DNA of 64,000 bases from Oscheius sp. JU75 (lineage: Eukaryota; Nematoda; Chromadorea; Rhabditida; Rhabditidae): assembly GCA_037178855.1 (NCBI GenBank), contig JASJZC010000006.1, forward strand, positions 3,286,001 to 3,350,000, given 5' to 3'. A program made the position numbers and the translations under genes. Under the pieces are notes generated by a model. That model did not search any database, had not been told where the DNA came from, and saw nothing but the letters and a program-made list of their open reading frames with translations. Shown here one piece after another: positions 44,901 to 63,535 of this stretch. The stretch's first letter is position 1. Every line of letters begins with the position of its first letter.

Positions 44901-45456
44901 TACGAAAACCTTATTTTGGAATTTCCCGCTTGGCTCCGTCTTAAGGCAATTCTTTTTATACCATCATTTATTCATCTTCCTCCTTGTTTGATTCGGCTAA
45001 CATTTGAAACTGTCAGAACACGAAACTAGCACTGCTGTGCATGGCTATCAGTTGGCACTTTTCCTAAACCTCATTTCTATTTGCTCTCCCGTTTGTTTCT
45101 ACCTTCCCTAACAATTCACGAGACTAGACTGGAAGTTTTGAAGAAATTTTGGTTAGGGTAGGGGTTCGGAGTATTCAAACACATGTAGAACAACATAAGC
45201 CCGGTTCGTGGTCACATCGAACAAGGGTCTTGGCCAAAAATTCCATTCCAGATACTGCCCAACCCTTTCATCACTTAGTTTTGTTGTGGTCACACCTTTT
45301 CCCGCTCTTCCACTCATTAGCTAGCCCCTCATATCCCCTGAACCGATTGAACTCACCCTCACAGCCTCTTCCAAATCGCTATTTCCCCCAAACTCTCAAG
45401 AAACTCATCATGACCTCCTCCACAATCCCTAGTTTTTAGATCACCCGCGAGATGAG
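38977..45456. other. Gene-poor region upstream of ddr
   Basis: About 6.5 kb with no supported exon; open frames are short and show no family resemblance. A degenerate trace of the hairpin family (ATGTTCTGTAAAGT) occurs near 41599, and a long foldback lies at 44785-44905. A TTTTTAG acceptor 17 nt before the ddr ATG is a plausible trans-splice site. The region probably includes the distal ddr promoter. Confidence 0.5.
44785..44905. repeat. Long foldback hairpin (about 50-58 bp arms)
   Basis: The arm from TCGTACCAGAACC (44785) through ACAAGGTGGTTTTA, CAAAAGCAAACGTGGTGA is complementary to CACCACGTTTGCTTTTG, TAAAACCACCTTGTTCTGG and TACGA (ending 44905), with a small loop near 44845. The left arm has an extra 6-nt CCAGAA duplication and there are a few mismatches. 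It could fold into a near-perfect dsRNA. Confidence 0.85.
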
Positions 45457-48400
45457 ATGTGGATAGTCGCCTTATTTCTACTACTGCCAACTATTCGGCC
45501 TCTTCGGCTAGGTGAGTCACTTTACTTTACTTTTATCCCATCGGACTCTGTCAATTACCTCAGTTACATGACTGCGCTAACGCTAGCAGACTATATGCGC
45601 AGCTGTCTAATCACATAAGCCTTTCATCTGAGCCCTGAGCGCACCGGAAATTGCGGATATGACTGAAAATGCTCTCCCCAAGGACTTTCAGGAATTTTGC
45701 TGCGCAACTTTAGTCTGGACTAATAATGATTCTTATGAGAACAGGGTATCTGTAAGAGAGACAGAGAGGGTCTGCGCTTAATCGCCCTATAAACATTAGT
45801 AGTTGTACTAAAAAGCGTCAGTAATAATCCGGCTCCTCTGTGTCTATTTACGACCGCGCTTTTCTGTTCGTTTTATGTTCGCGCGCCGGCTGCAATTTAC
45901 GATCTGAGCGCGTAGGTTTTGTCAAGACGAACTCTCTTTCCATTGGAAACGACCACGATAGACTGTGGGTATCTGCTTCGAACTGACTGAGTATCCACAG
46001 GACTTTTAAACTCGTAATCGAAGTGCTATGAGGATTGTTACGGTACTTTGTCCCTGAGACCTAGATCTATGCTTATTCACTTCAGATTCGTTTGAACCAA
46101 TATCTGAGAGTATAGATGGTGATAGGGTCTCTTATTGGCTGAACTCGTCTGAACCATTGCGCCTAGTCTGCTTCACAGCCAGATTTAGTCTCTGCCCAGC
46201 ATGAACTTCTACCATTTTGTTCTTTATTTTGATCAGACTGAACCTCAACAGTAGACCTACTAGCTGTGTCCTAGTAGCTATCATTGTCGAGAGAGGCTGA
46301 TCAGTTCCGACCTAGAATAGTTGCTGCAGAACTGAGACATAGCAAAGTTCTGGCGAACTGTATTCCTGCGACTGGACATTTTCATTCTAGGCTGTTTATG
46401 TTATATTGGTGCTTTCAATCAGCTTCCTGACTGTTGTTGCTGTCGCTCTGTCCCTTCTTATTAGCATAATTCGCCATGTAGGTCGTCGAAAAACAGCCAC
46501 AGATAATGAGCAGTTGCGACAACTAGCGCTAATCGTGCATTGCTGTCAGCCGAGGTCATTCGAGGGGACCACCACCCGTGACAGATATGATCATCTGACA
46601 ATTTATGATTCTATATAGACACAGTACTTTTCGGCGGCTGATAAGTCACAGAATATTTGCCGGGGGCTATCTGTCTTCTCGGTTACACTCCGGCCGAAAT
46701 GGATGTGAAATAGGTGCCCGTAGCAGAAAAAAAGAAATGGACAGCTGATTTATTGGGAAGAAAAGTTGGACGGCGAGTGGAGATAGACGAGCATCGTCTG
46801 AACAAAAAGACGTGGAATTGACTGATGGCTATTTTCAGAGAAACTTCTGTGAACTCGTTTTCCGGTTCAGTATGTAACTCATCGGCAGATTTCTACCAGG
46901 CTAGTATAGTATAGTTTACCAGCAGTCTGAAGGCAACTTACGCCGCCAAACGTCCTAATTTTTAACTTCAAAGTTGAATCTAACATTCGCTGTAACTGTT
47001 GGACTTGCTCGTTTTTGGTGGCCACGAACAGACAGCCTCGTGCTTTAGATAGTAGAGAGATTCCTCCGACAAAGTTTAGTAGGTTCTCTGAGAGACTACC
47101 GCCAAGAGATGTACTTGGTTAGGTTGATAGCTAGTGAAGCCCTTCACATTTCGATAGTACTGAATTCGGCTGAGAGTCTCTGACTCCGGAGTTCGTGTAC
47201 TCCTGCAGCTCCGATCCTGCTCCCACGACAGAATCGGCGCCCCAAATTAGTTTGATGACAGGCATCAAACACAATAGCTGAAGCTCAAACTGACCTATGA
47301 CAGTTGTGCCTGATTCAGACTGTCCGGTGCAATCTATTCCTCTCTCTTTCTTCTAAGGCTCTTAGCCCTTCCCTTGAAAGGCTTGTTGTCTTTCAGACCC
47401 CACAAACAGACACACAGACGGAAATTGTCCTCTTTTGTGGCGACCACACGCGATGAGCCCCATCGGCTCTGTCCTGAATGGCCACCGCTAACGATGTGGG
47501 TCGTAAACGGACGGGGTCTCGGAACAGTCGAACACACTCAGTAATTGAATTCTTGAGGCTCGAGCATTTTATGGGTCGACTCACATGGCTTAGTTGAATT
47601 TTTATAAGAATATTTATGACACTTCTGAGTGGGAAAGAGAGATGGTTCTCTCTAAGCCTCGGGACGATCCGCGAGTGCAACAAGTTCCAGTTGTTTATAA
47701 TCCGTGCTGGCTGCCGAGCGGTCTCTCTTTTGAGAGGGAGACGGTGCGCAACAGACGTCGCTGACAACAGGCATACCGCCCTATGAATATGCTACGAGAT
47801 GACAGACTAGGAAATAGGGGAGTAGTCAGAGGACTGCCAAATTTATTGATGATCCTGTCCTGATCCTTGGGATCCAAGTTCCTTTCTAGAGTCTTCTTTG
47901 AGAAGTTCAATAGAGTTCGATCCACACTGAAAGTATCATAGGTAGTCAAATTTGAAATCTGCCCTCGATCCACCGCCGCAAAACTGTCATCAGTCATAGA
48001 GACTCGGAAGCAGCCAGCTGTGTCGTCCACCTGGCGGCATTGTGCTTTGACCCAGAACCCTCTTCGCGCCCCATTGCGCAACAGAGACTCGTGTTTTCGA
48101 GGGAAGGTTTTCCAAGATTGGCTGGACTTTTATAGGGAGAGGTGGTTATGGTTAGGGCTTGTTTCTAGCAGCCAGAAGACGATTACAAGTTCCGTGACTA
48201 CAGTTCTCTGTTCTGATATTCTCCAGCTTAAGGAGGTTATTTGACTTTCCTAAGACTCAAAAATATGTTGAGGGACGAGAGGGAGATGCTTCGTCATATT
48301 CTTCTTGTCTTGATACCTACAAATCGCACTGATGAGGTCCAGATGTAGGCAACTTATTGGGTTCAGAGAACCAGATAGTGACTTCAGGTTCATTGTCTAA

Positions 48401-51400
48401 CACACCTAAAACTATCTGGTTCGGAGAGAAGTTGATTCGCAATGCTTCCAGTAGACCAACAACGTAGTCTTATATCCTTACTGAGATGCAGAGAGTCGGA
48501 AAATGCACAGAACCCCCTGATTTACAGAAGTCCTTCCCCTACTTTCTCTATTCCTCTTACCATCCAGCTTCCATAGACTCTACTTTTTTAAACTGACAAA
48601 TAGAATGCGAAGCCGTGTCCAAGAGTCGTATGTCCCCAGTCAAAGAATATAAATAGCTGTGTCGTCCTCAAGGGAGGTACAAATATGGACGCGTAGATTA
48701 GAGCCAAGTGCGCACTTTGGGTTAGAATGAGGGCTCAAAAAAGAAAAAAAAAGATTTTTGTTCTCCGATAAGTTAATGATAACATTATTACGGATACCGA
48801 TCCCGAAGCCTGATAACCTGGATGACCTTGGTTCCGGTCATTGTACTGATCTGCGTGTAAAGTTAATCTTTCAGATGAATGTTCCTCATCGGCTCTGGGC
48901 ATGGAATCTGGAGAGATCAAGGACTCACAGCTCTCAGCCAGCAGCAGTTTTGACCAACAAAGCGTTGGACCTCAGAACTCCAGGTAAGTCGTCTTGTTTT
49001 GGGCTAATTGCTGCTGTTACACCCGAGCTCGAGCTCTCCCTTACAACACATATTTTGTCATCGCCCTTGATAGATTGAGTCCAATGTCAGGGGGAGTGGG
49101 TATAGAACAAAGGGAGGTATTTGTCTTACAGGATTCTTGAGATGGGGTCAGATAATGAGAGTACCTTGAATATGTCTAAGGAATAGGGTAGTCGAGTGAC
49201 AAGTTCTGCCCAGTGTCCACAGTATCTCCCCTGGTTAGACACTGTTGTATGTGATGATCTGTCTGGAAGAAGTAGTCAAACTCTCTTCCCCTGTTTGCAC
49301 CTCACTGTCAGACCATCTGGAATCTAAAGTGACTAGAGTTCTGTGCAATTGCCTGTCTCTAAGGTAGTTAAGCAGTCAGGTTCTGTCCAATTCTGTCTCT
49401 AGTCCTGTGTCCCTCAGTAGTCAGAAGCTTCTCATTGACCCTTCAGGACCAAAGCAGCTTAGATTTAAAGACGACTTCAGGCACTCTCTAGAAACAGCGA
49501 CAACTCAGTGATTGTCTTTTTTGCATCTATCATGAGCCTTGTGATTGACGTCATTTTGAACAATTCCAAGACTCAAATATAAAGCACCTTAACAAAACTA
49601 CAACGATCAGATATGCAAACTACAGCGTATGCTACTGTCTCCTCAAATCGATCATGTCTCTTGCCTCCTAGAAAAGACAACTTCCACCTGGTCCACTGGC
49701 CCCCTCATTAGCACCTCTGCATAGCCAATATGTCTCATTGTACCTGTTGTTGTCCGGCCCTAATAGTCGGTGTGATTAGCCTCCCTTTAAGCGGCGCTCA
49801 TTTTGGAATGCAAATAGGCTAGAGAGGGAGAGAGGTAATTTGGGTTCGACTAGTTAAAAGGGGACATAGAACCTCGTTTTCAGAATTCGAACAGAACAAG
49901 CCTCGGGAGCCTGGTGTCCGAAGCCACAGATCCATGGAAAGTCGTACGAGTTTCTTCAGGTAAGCCTCCTAATGGTCAGATTACACGGGGTACGTCCATG
50001 TTGGTTCAGACTAACAAACGGGGTCAGAGCTCTTCTGTGCAAATAACTGTCGCGCTTTTCACACTCACAATACTGGGGATCGGGTGGCATAAACGCGGGG
50101 ATGCTTTGGCGGTAGAGATAGCATAGTTTGCAGATAAGTCTCGACAAGACTCATATAATAACGGCTGTCGAGACCCAGGGACGATTCGGGAATGGTACTG
50201 GAAGAGAATTTGCCACAGAGTACATGATAGACTACTTGAGGCCCGGAAGCAAGTGGATCCGGTACAGGAACAGGACTGGACACACGGTAAGAGTTCAGTG
50301 AACAGTGTAGACGGTCTTTCAGCATATGACAGCCAATTCTGATACTATAATAGCCGCTTTTCGTTCTCTGGATCCTCCAATCGTCGCCTCAAAGATTCGG
50401 ATTGTGCCTCATTCCAAGAGTCCAAGGACTATCTGTCTCCGGGCGGAACTGTATGGATGCTCTCAACGAGGTAGGGAGTGGGAAATGTTGACAGTACAGA
50501 GCAATTCAGATGGCCTTCTATACTATTCAACGGTCCCGGAAGGATCTAGGCTAGGAGAACAAGACTTCAGAGATGTACTGTTTGAGGAGATCGATCTGAT
50601 GACAGATACTGGGATCAAGAGGTACGTGTAACTTTTGTTTTACTGTTTTCGCTTGACTAAAGCAGCTGTTCTTGTCAGCCTGTTATCATACCTCTTTCTT
50701 TAAGTTAGCTTCTGCTCTTGTTCCAGTAAAGATCTTGTCAGTTTTTCGTCTCTCTATCAAAACCTTCGTATTCGGAGCATGTTTGTCTTTCCCTTATTCT
50801 GTCTCTATCTCTTCCATGCATGTATTTTTTCTAGTCCCCTGATTAATCTCATCTGCGTATTCAACAAATACCAACTTGGCTGATGAGCGGATCACACCCT
50901 TAGCACTTCAGTAGATAGCGACTGTTAACTTGTTTTCTTCTCAGTCTCCGCTAAAACGTCCTCTGCCTACGCAAAACATAACCCCTTGTCGGCCTTGACT
51001 GTTCCTGACAATTTTGTCATGCCAGAGTTTAGCTTACAAACAAGGCCAGATAGAAAAATCTGCAAAATCTTTGGTAGCTAAGTATGATTGTTTTTTTTTC
51101 AGAGGCCTGGGACTGCTGTCAGACGGCTACGTGGCCAATGGATCTCCCTTCGACACTGGTCATCCAAATGGCTCTTGGATCGGTTGGAACAAGCATCATA
51201 CTGGCGGAGTTGTTACTCTCCTCTTCGAGTTTGATCAGCTCAGGAACTTTTCCGAGATTCTGTTTGCTGTTTACGGACATCGGATGGATAGTATCGATGT
51301 CATCTTCAGCCAAGACGGTAGCAACTTTCCTCTTTCCTCCCAGATCTCTTCTATTGAGAGATTGGCAGCCAATTCTACCGAAAAACGGTTGGTTCTGCCT

Positions 51401-54400
51401 CATTTTCGACAAAATTTGGTTCCAGATACGATCTACGGATTCCTCTTCATCGAAGAATGGCTCGGAAGGTCAGAGTCACTATCAAGTTCCCAGGCGACTG
51501 GCTCTTCCTCACTGAAGTTCATTTCGTCTCAGGTACTAGCTTTTTCTCTTTTTTGAATTCTCAACAAGACTATAGCCAGTTTAGCTCATCACAGTCCTTT
51601 AAACAGTTCGTTGTGGGACCCACTAGTATTGGATACTCAGTCGATCATACGGTTTGAATTTCGCGCTAAATCTGAGTTCGAACTTCTTGGCTAAGTACCA
51701 AACGCTGATGCATGCTATAGGTACGTCAATGGGTCCCACAGCGAACACTTTTAAAGGACTGTTTCAAATTTCTGGCACAAGAGATACTACATAAATATAC
51801 CCTTTAGAGCCGCTAGTAGAGTTGCCTGAAGACTACGACGGTGAGTTTTAGGCGGTTGATAATAACTCTCTCCTCTAGTAGATTTAAAAAAGAAGTAGTA
51901 GAATCCAGAGTGTGTTGTCCCCGCGCCTCTATTCCTATCCCTTTCCTTCTCCCATTTTTCAAATCTGATTAACCCTATTCAGTCTTCTCGAACCAGACCG
52001 AACTCAATGAGACCCAGATTGAAGAGAAGGAGACAGCTCCGATGGCCCAGAAGGCTATGGGAATCATTGGTAGGGGTCTGGAAGACTGATAGCATGAGAG
52101 TATAGGTCTCTGCATACTGTTCCTTCTGGTTATTTGCTGCCTGCTCTGCATTATGTGTTTCCGTCGGAGAAACAAGGACAAGTTCGACTACAATGAGGCC
52201 GAGCGCGATGTGAAGAAGCGTCTCGTGACGATCCATCACGAGGGAAAATTTGTAACCCAGCTTCAGCCCTATGACTTCATGTTCTATGGGACGGAGAAGA
52301 CTACCAGCACAAGGTAGCAACTTTTCATTTGTTGTCATGAAAATGAAGTTTAGCGTCTCGACGAAGAGTACGTCTTCGGGAGAGAAGATCGTTCCTCCGA
52401 CTCTCAACGACATTCATTTTCCACCACCACCTCCGTGGACACCCGGTAAGTTGATCTTTGTTTGGGAAAGACTTGATACCCATCTTTCAATTGTTTCGCA
52501 CTATTTTCAATCCTTAGAAATGATCTTCACCTGTACCGATGTTTACGACAGAAGAGTGAAGAGTATAAGGACAGGAATCAAGCAATGGGGAGGGGGCTCA
52601 TACCTGAAACTTCAAATCCAAAAGGCTATCCTATTCTTGTTTCGAAATTTTCCACAGGAACAATATAATTACTGTAGCCAAACGAACTCTTCTCCTAATT
52701 TACAGTGTTTCGTAACAATCGCTTTAGAATTCACTGAAGTAGCTAATTACTACACTGTACTCTTGAGCCACTAGGCCACGGTATGAATAAAAAGAACTAA
52801 CAGAATCGGAGACAGTCAGAGGTACAATAACGAACAGAACAAGATACTGTCTTTCAGACGACCGAATCTACGCCGAACCTTGTGCGATCAGTCATCCCAT
52901 CAGTACTCTTCCTCTGCCACCCAGAAAGTGCCCAACTGCAGAGTTCAAGGGAGCCATGACCGCTCACAGGATCCGTCATACGCAGTGAGGAATAACTTTT
53001 ATCGGAAGCAAAAAGCAAAAATTCAGATCCGCAAGATCCCCAGAAAACCTCCACTACGCTACCGGAAGTCTGTTCGAGACCAATGTGGAGAGCAGAATCG
53101 AGAAAATACCCCATGCAAGCATCCGATTCCGACCGAATCCTTTGGGAGAAGGACTGTTCACTGTGATAACCGAATGCATTGTTCCTGGACGTGGACATTC
53201 GGTTTACAAGAAGGCCAAGGATACGAACAATCAAAGAGTCAGGTAGGTCAAACCTGTACTATCTCGGTAGAAAGGGGTTCACCCGTACGATCTCGTTAGA
53301 GAAGCTCGTCACCGCAGTAGAAAAAGGTGCTCCCGTAGTGCCTCGTCTTCCATCTTCTCGACGAATCCTTGTTTTCAGAAAGGCTCTTCTGGATGAGATC
53401 CATACTCTCTCGCTCTGTACTCATCCCAACATCATCCATCTCGTCGGAATAGACGAGCAGTACGGAATGGTTTTGGAATACCTCCCGGGAGGAAACGTCC
53501 GCAACTTTTTGAAGAAAGTTAAAGACGTTTCGTAAGTCTCCAGTTTTTTAGGAGCAAAAAGATAACTTTAGACTCTCCAAGCTTCTGGCGATATGTGCCG
53601 ACGTGTGTTCAGCCATGATGCACTTAGAGTCCAAAGGACTCATCCATGGTCATCTCACTCCAACACACGTCCTCTTGGATCAGAAACTAAATGCCAAAGT
53701 CTGCTCGGCTAGGGGAGGGTCACATCCGGCTCTGTTGAGATACAGTGCACCGGAGAGCATTCTGTCGGTGAGTTTATTCTCCTCCATCCTTCATCGGACC
53801 TAAAACATAATTTTCAATGAGTGATGTTCATAAAAGTTGTAGACTAGGTCAATTGCTATAGCTTTCAAGACTGCTTTTGACCTTCTGCCCTGAAGTGGTA
53901 GCTTAGACAGCAAGCTGACAGAAATGCTAACAGACGGATGCTAAGAGCTTTCAAGTTTGTCTTGACAGAACGATAGAATGCTGACAGCTGGTGACAGGAA
54001 ACTTACGACGAGTACCTTTACGCCTGCGACTCTATTAGTCAGGAAATTCGTGACGAGACTATTTCTCAATTATGACTATTTCGCCACCGGTTTGAAGCGT
54101 CTCGAAACGATTTCCCGGTTTTCATAATCTGCTCAAAATACCTAATCTTTCCTGCAGCCAGAAGAGTCTATTCCAACTTTCAGGACGACTTCTCCAACGC
54201 CTCCGACGCCTGGGCCTTCAGTGTGACAGTTTGGGAAATCTTGGAGTACTGTAAGATTGTCCCCTACCACGATCTGAACAACGAGGCTCTGGTTAAGAAC
54301 GCCGAGAGGATAGTGGCTGGCGACGCCGCTGCTGTAAGCTCTCTTCTCTCCTTTACCGACCCTGTTCTTTCAGGAATTCCTCGTCGTCCCGGAAATGGTC

Positions 54401-54508
54401 CCTCGAGGCCTTCGAGAAGTCTTGGACCGATGTTTCGAGCCCAATCCCCGGAGCCGACCGGCCTTCTCGACCATCTATACCTTCATTAGCCGGTTCCATG
54501 CCCCATAA
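45457..54508 (+). CDS. ddr: Discoidin domain receptor with a degenerate kinase domain
   Basis: Seventeen exons (45457-45511, 48875-48983, 49884-49959, 50134-50286, 50323-50621, 51103-51387, 51426-51532, 51808-51840, 51983-52069, 52106-52313, 52354-52445, 52858-52984, 53027-53242, 53379-53531, 53572-53767, 54184-54333, 54374-54508) give 826 residues in one frame. Order: signal peptide (MWIVALFLLLPTIRP), discoidin domain (~19-178; ALGMESGEI, ASGAWCP, ICLRAELYGC), DS-like domain (~181-361; GLGLLSDGY, GDWLFLTE), TM helix (~399-421, FLLVICCLLCIM), juxtamembrane, kinase fold (~570-826). DDRs are collagen-binding receptors. Here HRD reads HGH with H-L-T-P following, DFG is absent (KVCSARG) and the activation loop is shortened, so it is probably a pseudokinase; the beta-3 Lys (VYKK) and alpha-C Glu (LLDEI) remain. 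First intron is 3.4 kb. AATAAA at 54705-54710. Confidence 0.9.
46391..46618 (+). CDS. Possible exon of a small single-pass membrane protein inside ddr intron 1
   Basis: After a TTCTAG acceptor (46389-46390) a frame stays open to a TAG at 46616-46618. It reads a strong hydrophobic helix (YVILVLSISFLTVVAVALSL then LISII), a basic stop-transfer (RHVGRRK) and a polar tail ending RYDHLTIYDSI. This is the layout of a terminal exon of a small type I membrane protein, vaguely KCNE/MPS-like, but no upstream exon is identified. It could alternatively share the ddr signal-peptide exon in a short isoform through an unseen linking exon. Confidence 0.35.
   Translation, partial: AVYVILVLSISFLTVVAVALSLLISIIRHVGRRKTATDNEQLRQLALIVHCCQPRSFEGTTTRDRYDHLTIYDSI
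47695..48081 (-). CDS. Uncertain antisense open frame in ddr intron 1
   Basis: A 128-codon minus-strand frame with protein-like composition (CRQVDDTAGCFRVSMTDD, LTTYDTFSVDRTLLNF). A TATAAAAG on the same strand lies about 50 nt upstream, near 48130-48137. However, no ATG begins the frame and no domain is recognised. It may be a fragment of a nested gene or a chance frame. Confidence 0.2.
   Translation of the reverse strand: MRNGARRGFWVKAQCRQVDDTAGCFRVSMTDDSFAAVDRGQISNLTTYDTFSVDRTLLNFSKKTLERNLDPKDQDRIINKFGSPLTTPLFPSLSSRSIFIGRYACCQRRLLRTVSLSKERPLGSQHGL
51591..51762. mobile_element. 172-nt MITE-like foldback in ddr intron
   Basis: The two ends are inverted repeats of about 35 nt: ACAGTCCTTTAAACAGTTCG followed by TTGTGGGACCCA at the left matches the reverse complement of TGGGTCCCACAGCGAAC followed by AAAGGACTGT at the right. 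The inner parts are weakly complementary too. The size and structure fit a MITE. It lies in the intron between exons ending 51532 and starting 51808. Confidence 0.75.
53823..53870. repeat. Short dispersed hairpin repeat, copy 7
   Basis: GATGTTCATAAAAGTTGTAG and CTATAGCTTTCAAGAC keep the family pattern with mismatches. It is in a ddr kinase-domain intron, next to TGACAG-rich sequence. Confidence 0.55.
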
Positions 54509-54744
54509 TTTGTCTGTCTTTCAAACTCTATCACTTTCAGGGATTCCCACTATTCTCCTCTCTCCAAAACGTGTACCTGTTCTCTCTGCCCTCTCTATCT
54601 CTGTTGCCTTCTCACCTGTCCCGCCAAAACCTCGCTGTCCTTTTCAGCTGAATCCCCGTTACGAGTACCTTGTTCCCATTTTACAAATGTCAGTTCACAG
54701 ATTTAATAAAAGTATGGTTTTTTTGGCAATGTACAAACAGGAGG

Positions 54745-62004
<7,260 letters not shown>

Positions 62005-63535
62005 TCAGAGTGTCTATTAAACTATATTTAAAAAATTATTGAAAAGAAAGAAGGGGTGAGGGAACATATTGACTGGCTGAGAATGTAAAGAACTGAGATG
62101 GGAGAGCAGAAGAGCGATAGTTTAGTCTCGTTTCGATGGATGCTGGTCTTTGGAGTCAAGAGTACCTTTTGTTTAAGAACCAAAGGTTGTGGGAGCAAAA
62201 AAAAAACTCAGGAAAGACATAACACTCTTTGGCAATCTAGTTTGGAAAAACAAATTTTTTCAGGTTCTCTCTTGATCAAGAGCTTTCTCCGGATTGCTAG
62301 AATTTGCCATCGGATACCTTTAGGTAACGTTTTGCTCACAGTATGATAAAGATACTAGCGCAATGACTTTTCCGATTCGAATCTGAGAACAACACAAGGA
62401 TTGGAATCTGGCCAGCCGTCTATTCTAGGCTTTCTAAACCCTTTGGCATTTAGATAGCAATGGCGACTGCACCTTCCATAAGCAAAGTATTCCATAATCT
62501 TTCCTTTGCAATGTCTCCGTAAGAAACTTGGTCTGACAACCACAGATACCAAGGAAGTTGTTAGTTTCGTAGCCAGAGCGTGTGTTTGATTACAATACTG
62601 GCTATCATAACAGACAATCACCAGCCACAGAGTTTTTGGCTCAAGAAAAGACTTTCTACTTCCAAACAAGACTCTCGAAGGACGTGAGATGAAGAGAAGA
62701 CAATATAAAACCAACTTTTGGAATGGGAAAAGCGGTCAACAGTGAGTGCCTTCCTGGCGTCGTGTAGACAACCAGGAAGATAAGCTTGTAGCAGTGATAA
62801 ACAAGACGTCACTCACACTTTTCCTCATAAATGAACCAACGTAACTAAAAGAGCAGAAAAATTGTTTGTTGATGACAACTGGAGGCAGTAGAGAGTGCTT
62901 ATTGACAAGACAGGAACCATTAGATAAGGACATAAAGCACATAAAGGTCAATCGGATTGTACTCGAGGTGAAAATTTGAAACTGGAGGCAATTTAGACGA
63001 ACGATGTTGACTTTTGATGCAGTATGATAGAAATCGGGCAGTCAATTAGCCGAGAGAGAAATGAACCTGATCTGTGATATAAACGGCACACTTTTGGCTG
63101 TGTAGTAAAATTTGTAGAGACTGGAGTCCGAAGGGTTTGAATCGCAGGAAACTTATCGCACCCTTAAATTCTTGCCTAAGGAACACTGATTGATACACCA
63201 TGAGAACTGAAGATTTTTCATAATGAAAATGTGCCCAACATCAAGATCAGCGGCAGTTAGACAGACAGCTATCTAATCTAAAGAGCCTAATTGTGTGCTC
63301 ATTTGTAAGCATGTCCAGTGGTGAAGAAATAGATCTGTGCCACCCAACAGACTCCTCAGTTAGACAGGCTCACTCTTTTGTCGGGCAGAACCTGTGTTTT
63401 TGAATTCTTGAACCTTTTTGAAGTCGCTTGGCTCGAAATTGAGAGGGTTTCATGAAATTAGCTATGTCGAAAGAACTAGAAAAGACAGAAAATAATACTG
63501 TGCATATTTACTCTACTTGTACAACTATAACCTAT
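62005..63535. other. Intergenic region upstream of the MRP gene
   Basis: This contains the presumed MRP promoter: on the minus strand a TTTAATAG acceptor lies about 10 nt before the ATG and may be a trans-splice site. Minus-strand open frames at 62355-62714 and nearby show no domain or splice support. The 3' UTR of the last gene begins at 63535. Confidence 0.45.

Noticed and set aside
62355-62951. Minus-strand open frames between MRP and the last gene
   Set aside because: No domain, several frames open together, and no acceptor or donor arrangement linking them.
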